The translations under genes and the position numbers were made by a program. Below, one piece after another: positions 44,994 through 54,716 of a stretch of 64,000 nt of DNA (position 1 is its first letter; each line of letters opens with the position of its first letter). This stretch comes from an uncultured Oleispira sp. Lineage in GTDB: Bacteria; Pseudomonadota; Gammaproteobacteria; Pseudomonadales; Oceanobacteraceae. The DNA is taken from contig CAJVZR010000007.1 of assembly GCA_913019965.1 (NCBI GenBank), positions 1 through 64,000 on the forward strand, read 5' to 3'. The notes beneath the pieces are model-generated. The model ran no database searches, had not been told where the DNA came from, and was given only the letters and a program-made list of their open reading frames with translations.

Positions 44994-45329
44994 CTATTTA
45001 TAATCCAGGAAATATTCTTTTATCCAGCCGTACACCACATCACAGGTTACGTCCTTTGAGGCTCTCTGGTGATAATCATCACCTGGGTCTTGGTCAATAA
45101 ACGTATATTGATAGCGAATCAACGCTGGCAAATCATCATGCAAAACAACAAGAATACGTTTATTACTAACAAGACAATCGATACTCATTACATCCGCAGG
45201 TATGCCCATTTTCCGCATTCCTTGCATCACTCCAATGACAGGGTTCAAATCTTTAAAGTCCTGCTGAATTTTTTCATGAGCCTGGCTCGCAATATCAGAT
45301 AATGATAATAACGCGGGATTTACATTCAT
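44994..45329 (-). CDS. Hypothetical protein (111 residues)
   Basis: This protein begins at ATG 45329 (a TTG at 45347 would add six residues) and has a helical N-terminal half and a beta C-terminal half (CLVSNKRILVVLHDDLP, YQYTFIDQD, CDVVYGWIKEYFLDYK). No family is recognised. It sits between a terminator and the small hypothetical gene on the same strand. Confidence 0.6.
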   Translation of the reverse strand: MNVNPALLSLSDIASQAHEKIQQDFKDLNPVIGVMQGMRKMGIPADVMSIDCLVSNKRILVVLHDDLPALIRYQYTFIDQDPGDDYHQRASKDVTCDVVYGWIKEYFLDYK

Positions 45330-45382
45330 AGAGATTCTCAACTCCAATTTTTAGACTAAATTTTTTAGTAGACTTGAAACAA

Positions 45383-45408
45383 AAAACGGGAGCAAGAGCT
45401 CCCGTTTT
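45383..45408 (-). terminator. Terminator of aspS
   Basis: AAAACGGGAGC pairs with GCTCCCGTTTT around four bases. On the minus strand a six-T run follows, at the end of aspS. It is also followed by TTTTAT on the plus strand, but no plus gene ends here. Confidence 0.88.
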
Positions 45409-45433
45409 ATATACCTAAAACATCAACTAGATA

Positions 45434-47209
45434 TTAAGAATCGGCTTTAGGCTTTTCACGCAATTTAATGTTCAATTCACGTAGCTGAGGATTACCTACA
45501 ACACCTGGAGCATGAGTCATTGCACACGCTGCCGATTGTGTTTTAGGGAAGGCAATCACTTCACGAATCGAAGTAGAACCGGTTAGCAACATCACCAAAC
45601 GATCCAAACCAAATGCCAAACCGCCATGAGGTGGCGCGCCAAATTTAAGACCATCTAACAAGAAGCCAAACTTCTCTTGCTGTTCTTCTTCGCTAATACC
45701 CAAGATTTCAAATACAGTCTCTTGCATCGCTTGATCGTGGATACGGATAGAACCACCACCCAACTCACAACCGTTCAAGACCATGTCATAAGCACGAGAA
45801 AGTGCCGTCAAAGGATTTGCTTTTAATTCTTCAGGACTGCACGAAGGCGCCGTGAACGGGTGGTGAATTGCAGTAATGCCACCATCTTTTGTTTCTTCGA
45901 ACATTGGGAAGTCAACAACCCACATAGGTGCCCAATCGCACGTATACAAATTCATGTCTTCACCGATCTTACAACGTAACGCACCCAGCGCTTCGTTTAC
46001 GATCATTTCTTTATCAGCACCAAAGAAGATGATATCGCCGTTTTCAGCGCCCAACTTCTTCATAATTGCCATAGTATTATCATCGCCGATAAACTTAATG
46101 ATAGGAGACTGTAAACCTTCTACACCCTTCTCAATTTCATTAACTTTAATCCACGCCAAGCCTTTAGCACCATAAATGCTAACGTACTTAGTGTAAGCAT
46201 CAATCTGCTTACGGCTGATTTCAGCGCCACCAGGAACACGAAGAGCCGCAACACGACCCTTAGGATCTTTAGCGGGAGCAGCAAATACTTTGAATTCGAT
46301 GTCTTGCAGGAATTCAGCAACGTCGACTAACTGCAAAGGAATACGCAAGTCTGGCTTATCACTACCGTACTTAGACATCGCTTCAGCATAAGGCATACGT
46401 GGGAATTCACCCAACTTCACATCCAATTCTTTTTCGAACAACTCAGTGATCATGCCCTGAGTCAGGTCCATGATTTCTTCTTCGTCGATGAAAGAGGCTT
46501 CGATATCTATCTGAGTAAACTCAGGCTGACGGTCGGCACGTAAATCTTCATCACGGAAGCACTTAGCAATCTGGTAGTAGCGGTCGAAACCAGAGACCAT
46601 CAATAACTGCTTAAACAACTGTGGCGACTGCGGTAAAGCAAAGAAGCTATGTTCATGAGTACGTGACGGTACTAGATAATCACGAGCACCTTCTGGAGTT
46701 GCACGTGTCAGAATTGGGGTTTCGATATCTAGGAAACCGTTATCTTCTAAATAACGACGTAAGTTTGAACTTACTTTAGAACGGAAACGCATCTTTTCTT
46801 GCATTTCAGGACGACGCATATCCATATAGCGATACTTAAGGCGAATATCTTCACCCACATCGGTATAGCCATCTAAAGGAAAAGGAGGAGTCTGTGCTTT
46901 GTTTAACACAGTGATTTCTTTACCCAAGATCTCAATTTTACCTGTGCGCATACCGTCATTAACAGCACCGTCTGGACGACCACGAACGCGACCCACAATC
47001 TGAACAACAAATTCTGAACGTACGCTATCAGCGGTATTAAAAGCTTCTACAGTATCAGGATCAAAAACTACCTGAACAAGACCTTCGCGATCACGAACGT
47101 CTAAGAAAATTACTCCACCGTGGTCACGGCGGCGGTGAACCCAGCCACAAAAAGTGACGGTATCGTCAATCGAGGTTTCGTTGATATCACCACAATAGTG
47201 AGTGCGCAT
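45434..47209 (-). CDS. aspS: Aspartyl-tRNA synthetase
   Basis: AspRS charges tRNA-Asp. The 591 residues match the bacterial class IIb enzyme. The N-terminal OB fold has [21 protein letters not shown]. The class II catalytic motifs are [20 protein letters not shown] (motif 1), [19 protein letters not shown] (motif 2) and [13 protein letters not shown] (motif 3). The bacterial GAD insertion lies between about residues 280 and 420. It ends at a strong terminator. Confidence 0.97.
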   Translation of the reverse strand: MRTHYCGDINETSIDDTVTFCGWVHRRRDHGGVIFLDVRDREGLVQVVFDPDTVEAFNTADSVRSEFVVQIVGRVRGRPDGAVNDGMRTGKIEILGKEITVLNKAQTPPFPLDGYTDVGEDIRLKYRYMDMRRPEMQEKMRFRSKVSSNLRRYLEDNGFLDIETPILTRATPEGARDYLVPSRTHEHSFFALPQSPQLFKQLLMVSGFDRYYQIAKCFRDEDLRADRQPEFTQIDIEASFIDEEEIMDLTQGMITELFEKELDVKLGEFPRMPYAEAMSKYGSDKPDLRIPLQLVDVAEFLQDIEFKVFAAPAKDPKGRVAALRVPGGAEISRKQIDAYTKYVSIYGAKGLAWIKVNEIEKGVEGLQSPIIKFIGDDNTMAIMKKLGAENGDIIFFGADKEMIVNEALGALRCKIGEDMNLYTCDWAPMWVVDFPMFEETKDGGITAIHHPFTAPSCSPEELKANPLTALSRAYDMVLNGCELGGGSIRIHDQAMQETVFEILGISEEEQQEKFGFLLDGLKFGAPPHGGLAFGLDRLVMLLTGSTSIREVIAFPKTQSAACAMTHAPGVVGNPQLRELNIKLREKPKADS

Positions 47210-47477
47210 TGCTAAATCCTACTTATTAGATGGATATGAAAATATTTAAAGCCGAGCATTATACCGATTTTCACGCTGTTGCCGACACTTGTTCGCCAAG
47301 TTTGTATGACTTTAATAAAAAATGTCGTTTAAAAGACGTATATCAGGCCTAAATGCACCTTGTTGCCGAAGGTGGCTCAGGTAATCTGATGGCATCAAAA
47401 GCACAATTGAATGTTTTTTAATCACTCGACAACAATAAGTTGCCGAACATAATAATAAAGAAAACCAAGGGTTAACT

Positions 47478-48296
47478 ATGAAATCATTTGCCAACAAGGT
47501 TGCAGTCATCACTGGAGCTGGCTCCGGTATTGGGCGTGCATTAGCACAACAGTTAAGTGCTGAAGGTGCTCAGCTCGCACTTTCAGATGTTAATATCCAA
47601 GGCCTAGAAGAAACTAAAGCCAGCCTAACAGGCAGCGGCAAAGTAACGATCACTAGATTAGATGTTGCAGATCGCGATGCATTTGAGAAACACAGCCAAG
47701 ACGTTATCAACGAATTCGGCCAAGCCGACCTACTTTTCAATAATGCGGGAGTTGCCTTAGCTCAAACCGTAGAAGATGGTAGTTACGAAGATTTCGAATG
47801 GTTAATGAACATAAATTTCTGGGGTGTTGTTTATGGGACTAAAAGCTTCTTACCACATATGTTAACCCGCCCTGAAGCAGCGATTATTAATGTATCTAGT
47901 ATTTTCGGTATCATAGCTCTACCAACACAATCACAATACAACGCCGCTAAATTTGCAGTAAGAGGCTTCACAGAATCACTACGCCAAGAGGTGAAAGATA
48001 CTAATGTCTATGTCGGCTGCGTACATCCTGGTGGCATTAAGACCAATATCGTAGTCAATGGTCGCATGCACACCTCCATGGTTGGCGAGCAAACACACGC
48101 CCAACAAATTGAAGAATTCAATAAAATGGCTCGCACTACTCCAGCTAAAGCCGCACAAACGATATTAAATGGCGTACGTAAAAATAAACGCCGTATATTA
48201 ATTGGCCAGGATGCAAAATTCATGGACCGAATACAACGTTTATTCCCAGAAAAATACACCAGTATTTTTGGCACCCTACTCAAACTGGCCAGTTAA
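47478..48296 (+). CDS. Short-chain dehydrogenase/reductase
   Basis: This 272-residue classical SDR has TGAGSGIGRALA (residues 13-24), LLFNNAGVALAQ, SSIFGI and the catalytic YNAAKFAVRGF (about 158). The C-terminal segment TNIVVNGRMHTSM and the length suggest a classical reductase acting on a bulky or lipophilic carbonyl; the substrate is unknown. A stem-loop region follows. Confidence 0.9.
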   Translation: MKSFANKVAVITGAGSGIGRALAQQLSAEGAQLALSDVNIQGLEETKASLTGSGKVTITRLDVADRDAFEKHSQDVINEFGQADLLFNNAGVALAQTVEDGSYEDFEWLMNINFWGVVYGTKSFLPHMLTRPEAAIINVSSIFGIIALPTQSQYNAAKFAVRGFTESLRQEVKDTNVYVGCVHPGGIKTNIVVNGRMHTSMVGEQTHAQQIEEFNKMARTTPAKAAQTILNGVRKNKRRILIGQDAKFMDRIQRLFPEKYTSIFGTLLKLAS

Positions 48297-48345
48297 TTTT
48301 GTGCTTTAAGCTAGGTTTTTGATCTTTTTTCATCAAAAACACTAT

Positions 48346-48397
48346 AAAAATAGGGTTTTGCACTTGCACGCCCTATTTTTTTGCTTTAAAAATAGGG
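48346..48397 (+). terminator. Terminator with an alternative pairing partner
   Basis: AAAAATAGGG (48346-48355) pairs with CCCTATTTTT (48371-48380), followed by T residues: an intrinsic terminator for the SDR gene. The same CCCTATTTTT can instead pair with a second AAAAATAGGG at 48388-48397, which would exclude the first hairpin. A further hairpin (GTTTTTGAT with ATCAAAAAC, 48315-48340) lies just upstream. Confidence 0.65.
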
Positions 48398-48478
48398 TCG
48401 TGAGCGAGATGCTGAGCGACACCTTGCATCTATTAACATAACGCTTCACTTAATTTATTTACCATGAAAGGAAATACC

Positions 48479-48892
48479 ATGGCTGCTAAGAAAAAACCTG
48501 CTGCTAAAAAAGCACCAGCTAAAAAAGCTCCAGCTAAAAAAGTAGTTGCTGCAGCTCCGGTTAAAAAATTAACCGCAGTAAAAGAAAAATTCACTAAAAC
48601 TCAGCTTGTAAACGAGCTAGTTGAGAAAACTGAACTAAGCAAAAAAGAAGTTGCTAGTGTTCTAGATGAGCTAGGTGACATCATCGAACGCCACGTTAAA
48701 AAACGTGCTGTGGGTGAATTCACACTGCCAGGTTTATTGAAAATCAAAACCGTTAAAAAGCCAGCTCAAAAAGCACGCAAAAACGTACCTAACCCGTTCA
48801 AGCCTGGCGAGTTAATGGATGTTGCGGCTAAACCAGCCAGCACCAAGGTTAAAGTTCTGCCGTTGAAGAAACTAAAAGACATGGTTCTTTAA
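48479..48892 (+). CDS. HU-family DNA-binding protein with histone-H1-like N-terminal tail
   Basis: This 137-residue protein begins with about 40 residues of Lys/Ala/Pro repeats (AKKAPAKKAPAKK) like eukaryotic histone H1 or Pseudomonas AlgP. An HU/IHF-type domain follows (FTKTQLVNELVEKTELSKKE, DIIERHVKKRAVGEFTLPGL). The beta-arm region is altered: AQKARKNVPNPFKPGELMDV in place of the usual proline-tipped arms. ATG 48479 is used, with AAGGA upstream; ATG 48464 lacks one. It probably compacts or organises DNA. Confidence 0.88.
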   Translation: MAAKKKPAAKKAPAKKAPAKKVVAAAPVKKLTAVKEKFTKTQLVNELVEKTELSKKEVASVLDELGDIIERHVKKRAVGEFTLPGLLKIKTVKKPAQKARKNVPNPFKPGELMDVAAKPASTKVKVLPLKKLKDMVL

Positions 48893-48928
48893 GTTATCTT
48901 AAAGATTAGCCATCATAGGCTAAACAAT

Positions 48929-48954
48929 AAAAGGCTGCTTATGCAGCCTTTTTT
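48929..48954 (+). terminator. Terminator after the HU-like gene
   Basis: AAAGGCTGC pairs with GCAGCCTTT around TTAT and is followed by a T-run. Confidence 0.92.
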
Positions 48955-49052
48955 ATGCAAACAATTCCTCATTCAAAGTCGACACCACGTAAAGTCAGCA
49001 CTTTAATCCTCCCTACCCCCGCCATTTTATAGCAATCAACCTAAGATACCGT

Positions 49053-49058
49053 TAGAAT
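49053..49058 (+). promoter_or_regulatory. Probable -10 element (TAGAAT)
   Basis: GTTAGAATCGCCGC lies 39 bases before the large U32 gene. It is the same -10 plus G/C discriminator as three others in the window. Confidence 0.35.
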
Positions 49059-49097
49059 CGCCGCTCTAATTTACACGATACAAAAGCAGTGAATCCG

Positions 49098-51416
49098 ATG
49101 AGTAGAAAGATTGAATTATTAGCCCCTGGCGGTGATATTGAAGCCATTAAAGCAGCGATCGTTGCAGGCGCCAACGCCGTTTATTGCGGCCTAGATACAT
49201 TCAATGCCCGCAACAGAGCTGCCAATCTTTCCTTTGACGACTTAACTGGCATATTACGCTTGGCTCATAAATACGACTGTGAGGTTTTCTTAACACTGAA
49301 CGTAGTGATTCTAGAGCAAGAATTACCCACAATGATCAAGCTATTAAACAAGTTAGTAAATAGCGGCATTGACGGCATCATTGTGCAAGATCTCGGTATG
49401 TTTAATCTAGTTAAAAAGCATTTCCCCACTCTCGACATTCATGCATCAACGCAATTAACCACACACAATGAAGGGCAAATACATTTTTTAAATAAAATTG
49501 GTGCCTCCCGCGTTAACTTGTCCCGAGAAATGAATTTGGGTGAAATCAAGTCGCTAACCAAGCTATCTCACGATGTCGGCATACTAACCGAAGTCTTTGT
49601 CCACGGCGCTCTGTGCATCGCATTCTCTGGCCAGTGTTACTCAAGTTCAGTCAGTGTCGGTAATTCAGGCAACCGTGGTCGCTGCAGCCAAGCCTGCCGT
49701 GAAGAATATGAAGTCACCGCAACTGGAAATAAGTATCCATTAAATTTAAAAGATAACTCAGCCTATTTTGATCTACCCGATCTAGTTGAAGCAGGTGTTG
49801 ATTCATTAAAAATTGAAGGCCGCATTAAAGGCGCTCACTACGTTTATACAGTCGTAGACACTTGGCGCAAGGGCATTAATGAATTTGTAGAAACGGGAAA
49901 ATTACTACCCGACGATTCAAATCTGCATAAGGTATTTAACCGCGACTTCACCAACTCGTTTTTACAAGGCAACTTGACCAAAGACATGTTCATCGATAAC
50001 CCTCGTGACCATAGCGTGAAGCATGCAGTCGATAACGCGATTAACAGTGCAAAGAACAGCAGCAGTGACGAGATTTCAGTCGTACAAATACAAGAAGCTA
50101 AAGACGATCTCTATATCGAAAAAAATCAGTTAGGCGCTGAGCTTAGAGATAAAATCCATTATTTAACCACTGCAAAATTGCCACTCACTATTGAATTTTC
50201 CGGATCTAACAATTCTCCGTTAAGCATTACTGCGACCGTAGGTGACGATTCAATCGCAACCTCCGAACCAGCCAATAGTAATAGCGATGATGCTAAAGTC
50301 ATAAGCATTCAGTCCGATTCGCTACTTTCTACCACAGGAAAAGCGGAACTAGACGAAAAAACGCTAAGCAAACGCTTTAAGAGCTTTGATAATTCTGAAT
50401 TCAGCCTTAAAGAATTCTGTTTCGAAAACTATAATTCGGGATTAAGCATTCCTTTTAAAGAATTAACGGCACTCAAAAACAAGCTCGCATTTTTACTAAA
50501 CGACTCGGTCGAACTTGTTGCTAATGTCGAAGTTCCGCCACTGGATAAAAGCAACAAATCGTCAGGCAAGCCATCAATGTCGATTTTAATTGCAGACGAA
50601 AAAGATTTTCACCTTTGTGAGCTAACCGATGCGGATGTGTATTTTAAAATCCCTGAAAGTTTAAAGAAAAACTGCACGAAACACATAGACCTGTTAAAAG
50701 CCAATCCAAGACTAATCCCATGGTTCCCTGCTGTATTAATCGGTAAAGACTACATAGAAGCGGTAAGAATCCTAGAGCAAGTCAAGCCTAAGCGCATTGT
50801 TACCAACAATACGGGCATTGCCTATAAAGCATTTGAAATGGGCATTGAATGGGTGGCAGGCCCCTTCTTAAATACAACCAATTCCTACGCACTACTTACG
50901 TTAAAAGAAGAGCTGAATTGCGCTGGGGCTTTCATGTCCAACGAGATCAATCGTCTACAGTTAAGAAACATCGCTCGCCCAGACGATTTCAAACTGTATT
51001 ACAGCATCTACCACCCTATTCTAATGATGACGAGTCGCCAATGCTTCTTCCAACCAACGGTCGGCTGTAAAAAACCCAGCATTGAAGATGGCTGCATGTT
51101 GAAATGTGAAAAAGCCACCACGATTAAAAGTGTTAGAGGGGTCAAATACTCCATCGACAAACAAAAAGGTGGATATCCGAGCATCTATAACGACGAACAA
51201 TTCCTCAACCTAGATATTGTCGATGACCTTGGAGATTTATTTGATGAATTCTTTATCGATCTCACCAATATTGGGTCGGGTGATACCGCTGTTGAAGATA
51301 AAGCACAGCTGCTGCAGCACTTTGAGAACCTCATCAAAGGAAATAAAGAAGCCTCTGAGCCATTAAACGAAATGGTAACCCTTTCAACTAACGCGCAGTA
51401 TCGTCAAGGGCTATAG
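49098..51416 (+). CDS. Large U32-family protein (RlhA-like)
   Basis: This is a 772-residue U32 protein, longer than E. coli RlhA (about 650) or TrhP (about 450). The N-terminal U32 domain has IELLAPGGDIEAIKAAI and the Fe-S region VHGALCIAFSGQCYSS plus RGRCSQACREEYEV. A long middle region (about 330-480) is Ser/Asp-rich and less conserved in look. The C-terminal domain has its own Cys set (CFFQPTVGCKK and GCMLKCEKA). Relatives hydroxylate RNA (23S C2501) or tRNA; this target is unknown. I use ATG 49098 over a GTG at 49089. Confidence 0.85.
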   Translation: MSRKIELLAPGGDIEAIKAAIVAGANAVYCGLDTFNARNRAANLSFDDLTGILRLAHKYDCEVFLTLNVVILEQELPTMIKLLNKLVNSGIDGIIVQDLGMFNLVKKHFPTLDIHASTQLTTHNEGQIHFLNKIGASRVNLSREMNLGEIKSLTKLSHDVGILTEVFVHGALCIAFSGQCYSSSVSVGNSGNRGRCSQACREEYEVTATGNKYPLNLKDNSAYFDLPDLVEAGVDSLKIEGRIKGAHYVYTVVDTWRKGINEFVETGKLLPDDSNLHKVFNRDFTNSFLQGNLTKDMFIDNPRDHSVKHAVDNAINSAKNSSSDEISVVQIQEAKDDLYIEKNQLGAELRDKIHYLTTAKLPLTIEFSGSNNSPLSITATVGDDSIATSEPANSNSDDAKVISIQSDSLLSTTGKAELDEKTLSKRFKSFDNSEFSLKEFCFENYNSGLSIPFKELTALKNKLAFLLNDSVELVANVEVPPLDKSNKSSGKPSMSILIADEKDFHLCELTDADVYFKIPESLKKNCTKHIDLLKANPRLIPWFPAVLIGKDYIEAVRILEQVKPKRIVTNNTGIAYKAFEMGIEWVAGPFLNTTNSYALLTLKEELNCAGAFMSNEINRLQLRNIARPDDFKLYYSIYHPILMMTSRQCFFQPTVGCKKPSIEDGCMLKCEKATTIKSVRGVKYSIDKQKGGYPSIYNDEQFLNLDIVDDLGDLFDEFFIDLTNIGSGDTAVEDKAQLLQHFENLIKGNKEASEPLNEMVTLSTNAQYRQGL

Positions 51417-51423
51417 CATAATC

Positions 51424-52071
51424 ATGCTACCAATTCTTTACTCGCTCCAACATTGCCCTTATGCAATGCGAGCCAGACTAGGCTTATTAATGGCGCAGCA
51501 GTCGGTAATGCTGCGCGCCATTGTGATGAAAAATAAACCTGATGAAATGCTAGCAGTATCCCCCAAAGGTACAGTGCCCGTATTGGTTTTGCCCGATGAC
51601 AGAGTGATTGATGAAAGCTTAGATATCATGCTCTGGGCTCTGCGACAAAACGACCCTCAAGACTTGCTGCATAAAGAACATCCAAATGACTTAGAGGCAA
51701 TGATCGCCTTAATTCATCGCAATGATAAACAATTTAAACCTCAGCTCGAAACCTATAAAAAAGCTAAACGCTTTCATCATGATAATGAATTAGCAGAACG
51801 TGAAAAGTGTGAAATGTTTATTACTGAACTAGAAGAAAAACTGAATGCCAATGGCTTTTTTATCGGAGAGAAAGCAGGTTTAATTGACTACGCGTTACTT
51901 CCCTTTGTGCGTCAGTTTTCACGGGTCAACCGCCCCTGGTTTATACAAGCCCCTTATCCAAAATTAAGGAGCTGGTTAGAATTCCACCAGCAAAGTCGCC
52001 TGTACTCAAAAGCCATGGCTAAATACCCACTATGGCTAGATGATCATCAAGAAAGCTTATTCGGCGGTTAA
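51424..52071 (+). CDS. Glutathione S-transferase-family protein
   Basis: This 215-residue protein has a thioredoxin-fold N-terminal domain (LYSLQHCPYAMRARLGL, with the CPYA site at about residues 11-14, and GTVPVLVLPDDRVIDESLDI) and an all-helical C-terminal domain. A Cys at the head of the first helix resembles glutaredoxin-2/omega-type GSTs rather than Ser/Tyr GSTs. It starts eight bases after the U32 stop, so the genes are probably co-transcribed. Confidence 0.87.
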   Translation: MLPILYSLQHCPYAMRARLGLLMAQQSVMLRAIVMKNKPDEMLAVSPKGTVPVLVLPDDRVIDESLDIMLWALRQNDPQDLLHKEHPNDLEAMIALIHRNDKQFKPQLETYKKAKRFHHDNELAEREKCEMFITELEEKLNANGFFIGEKAGLIDYALLPFVRQFSRVNRPWFIQAPYPKLRSWLEFHQQSRLYSKAMAKYPLWLDDHQESLFGG

Positions 52072-52081
52072 TAATCTCCAG

Positions 52082-52975
52082 TTAAAGCAAGTCAAAGATC
52101 GCTTTCTTTAAAATACTTTCATTATGCAAGCCTCGCTCACAAGGCTCCATATCAATTTGTTTAATCGGATATTTGTTGAAGTGTTCTACTGATAAATCTC
52201 TATTAGAAGGCCATAAGATATAATCCAAAGAGCGAACACCTGCCTTCTGCAATAACGCCATCTGCTTAGCAAAGGTGAGTTTAAGCCCTCCACCCAACTC
52301 TTCCTCCTTAATATTCACCACCAATATTAATGGCGCCTTACTCTTATTGATTGCAGAAAGAATATTATCAACCAAAAGTGATGGCATAATACTGGTCATG
52401 AAACTACCCGCGCTTAGGATAATCGCATCGGCTTGTTCAATGGTTGCAATAACCTCCTGCTCAGCGCTCACTTTAGGATCTAGATACAGCTGAGCAATCT
52501 CTTCATCACTATCATCTATCGACAATTCACCGACTAAGGTATTAGGTTCCTGACCCAATACTGGCTCTGTTTTAGCCATTAAAGTGGTAGGAGAGTCTGC
52601 CATTGGAAAGAGGTGACTTTGAATCCTTAACATATCTCGAACAATCTGAATCGTATCAGTCGGCCTTACCGAGAGTTGATCTAAAGCAAAAAGCACTAAA
52701 TTACCCAAGTTATGACCATCAAGATCACCTTGAGTTTGAAAGCGATATTCAAATAATATCTGACCGATACCATCTAGCGTACAGAGTTGAGAAAGGCAAT
52801 TTCGTAAATCTCCCCAAGCAATCGTGTCGGCTTCTTCACGCAGCCGCCCGGTTGATCCACCTTCATCAGTCGTCGCCACAATACCGCTCAAATTAGGACC
52901 AAGCTCACGTAACGAGACGAGAAGTCTACCAAGACCGTGACCACCACCAAGGCAGACTAATTTTGTTTGTTCCAT
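52082..52975 (-). CDS. YvcK/GlmR/YbhK-family protein
   Basis: This 297-residue protein belongs to the CofD-like family. KLVCLGGGHGLGRLLVSLREL is the nucleotide-sugar-binding start, followed by IVATTDEGGSTGRLR, WGDLRNCL, GHNLGNLVLFALDQL and LSAGSFMTSIMPSLL. Members bind UDP-sugars and control carbon flow into peptidoglycan precursors in Bacillus; E. coli YbhK is the closer comparison. It stands alone on the minus strand and is convergent with the GST gene. Confidence 0.92.
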   Translation of the reverse strand: MEQTKLVCLGGGHGLGRLLVSLRELGPNLSGIVATTDEGGSTGRLREEADTIAWGDLRNCLSQLCTLDGIGQILFEYRFQTQGDLDGHNLGNLVLFALDQLSVRPTDTIQIVRDMLRIQSHLFPMADSPTTLMAKTEPVLGQEPNTLVGELSIDDSDEEIAQLYLDPKVSAEQEVIATIEQADAIILSAGSFMTSIMPSLLVDNILSAINKSKAPLILVVNIKEEELGGGLKLTFAKQMALLQKAGVRSLDYILWPSNRDLSVEHFNKYPIKQIDMEPCERGLHNESILKKAIFDLL

Positions 52976-53048
52976 AAAATGAGACTTCTATTTATTCACT
53001 TCATTTATTAGTACGACAATAACACAAAAACTACGACATAAATCTGAA

Positions 53049-53402
53049 TTACTCATCGGGTGTTGCATCCTCTATAGCAGACCAAAGTAAACCTTCATCA
53101 CAAGTGCCATGATACTCAAGCCAATGTAAGGAATTCCCAGCCACGACAATACTGCCCGAGGCAACTAAAGACCCTACTGGAACAACGACCCCTAATGCAG
53201 CTAAGCAAATAAGCGATCCCTCAGCACCAGAACCTGCACATTCTTCAATAGGCATCTCAGCATAATCTAACGCCAACTCCCGAGTATACATCTGACAATC
53301 ATCCGCATGATGCTGCTGATCGGATGTTGTCGGATAAAAAGCACAGCCAGCGCCGAATAATAAACCTAACATCACAACCACTGTGAACAATAGTCTATTC
53401 AC
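53049..53402 (-). CDS. Small lipoprotein of unknown function
   Basis: This 117-residue protein starts at GTG 53402 with AGGA seven bases upstream. The lipoprotein signal ends in LFGAGC (Cys about residue 20). The mature part has several Cys residues and a hydrophobic segment LAALGVVVPVGSLVASGSIV that may insert in membrane. No family is recognised. A longer frame to 53453 lacks a ribosome site. Confidence 0.7.
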   Translation of the reverse strand: MNRLLFTVVVMLGLLFGAGCAFYPTTSDQQHHADDCQMYTRELALDYAEMPIEECAGSGAEGSLICLAALGVVVPVGSLVASGSIVVAGNSLHWLEYHGTCDEGLLWSAIEDATPDE

Positions 53403-53476
53403 AAACACATCCTTTTTTAGTCCTTTAAATGTTAATATTACACCCATCCACAATACATAACTATTTGTAATATCTC

Positions 53477-54403
53477 ATGCCAGCTCAACAGCAAAAATCA
53501 GGGGTTCTATTTGCCCTAGCCGCATTTATCATGTGGGGACTAGCGCCAATCTACTTTAAACAACTGATCCATATCGATGCCAAAGAAATACTATCCCAGC
53601 GCGTTGTGTGGTCAATCATATTTCTTATTCTGGTCAGCGCTATAAGTCACCAGCTGCCAAAGATCATCGCCGTTTTTAAACGCCCAAAACAGTTAGCCTT
53701 GCTAGCTCTAAGTGCATGCTTGTTAGGTTTTAATTGGGGAATGTTCATCTGGTCGGTAAATAACAATCACATGTTAGATGCAAGCTTAGGCTATTACATA
53801 AACCCACTGATCAATGTATTAATGGGTTACCTCTTCTTATCGGAAAGATTACGCAAACGACAAGGTGTCGCCGTCGCTCTTGCAGTCAGTGGGGTCCTAA
53901 TTCAACTTATTGGATTTGGCTCAATCCCTTACATTGCCTTATCCCTAGCTATTTCTTTTGCATTTTATGGACTAATCCATAAGAAAATCCAAGTTGAATC
54001 CATCCCAGGGCTGCTCATTGAAACATTGGTATTATTGCCTATCGCCATTGCTTACTGGTATTTCATGCCGAGCTCAGACACCTCAAATTTAGCCAATAAT
54101 AATTCGCAGACCAACTTACTCCTAATCAGTGCAGGCATAGTCACTACCTTGCCTTTATTGTGTTTCACCGCAGCGACCAAACGACTGCAATACACCACCA
54201 TTGGGTTTATTCAATACATTGGCCCTAGCTTAATGTTTCTTCTTGCAGTCCAGTTTTATGATGAATCTTTAGGGCTAAAAGAAATCATCACCTTTAGCTG
54301 CATCTGGCTGGCACTCATTGTTTTCAGTTGGGATTCGATCCGACACTCGATGAAAGCAGCAACCAAGAACTCAGTGAAAATTGAGAACCGGAATGAAAGC
54401 TAA
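53477..54403 (+). CDS. rarD: RarD-family EamA transporter
   Basis: This 308-residue inner-membrane protein has ten helices. GVLFALAAFIMWGLAPIYFK, then ILSQRVVWSII and LLGFNWGMFIWSVNNNHML are the RarD signature. Some relatives are annotated as chloramphenicol-sensitivity proteins, but the physiological substrate is unknown. The next gene overlaps its last 11 bases. Confidence 0.92.
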   Translation: MPAQQQKSGVLFALAAFIMWGLAPIYFKQLIHIDAKEILSQRVVWSIIFLILVSAISHQLPKIIAVFKRPKQLALLALSACLLGFNWGMFIWSVNNNHMLDASLGYYINPLINVLMGYLFLSERLRKRQGVAVALAVSGVLIQLIGFGSIPYIALSLAISFAFYGLIHKKIQVESIPGLLIETLVLLPIAIAYWYFMPSSDTSNLANNNSQTNLLLISAGIVTTLPLLCFTAATKRLQYTTIGFIQYIGPSLMFLLAVQFYDESLGLKEIITFSCIWLALIVFSWDSIRHSMKAATKNSVKIENRNES

Positions 54404-54716
54404 TAACAACTCTAATAGCAAAGTCACCCTTAAACTAAATATCAATGTACGCAAAGCCATCACACTGGCGTCCAATAAGATTATAGAAATAGAGCTGATT
54501 GAATATAGCGCCGACTGGAGTAACTTTCCCAATAGCTTGAAGCTGAAATGCCATCTTACTTATGATTCAGCCCATACTTTAGCGCCAAATATCGAGCAAC
54601 ACACTTTGCTTATTAAACAAGTTCAACAATGCTTTCTAAAACAAGGGATAAAATTTCGCGATTTTAGAAAGAATATCACCTTCGTATATGCCGACAAGGA
54701 AGCTGATAAAGCATGA
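54393..54716 (+). CDS. Hypothetical protein between rarD and recQ
   Basis: This 107-residue basic protein starts at ATG 54393 inside the rarD end (an in-frame TTG 12 bases earlier is less likely) and ends with TGA overlapping the recQ start by four bases. [27 protein letters not shown]-like [10 protein letters not shown] and [11 protein letters not shown] suggest a small alpha/beta fold. It is not recognised. The tight linkage suggests it belongs to the recQ transcript. Confidence 0.65.
   Translation: MKANNNSNSKVTLKLNINVRKAITLASNKIIEIELIEYSADWSNFPNSLKLKCHLTYDSAHTLAPNIEQHTLLIKQVQQCFLKQGIKFRDFRKNITFVYADKEADKA

Noticed and set aside
47210-47477. Open frame of 66 codons on the minus strand between aspS and the SDR gene
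   Set aside because: Weak composition, overlaps the SDR start and promoter area, and has no ribosome site.
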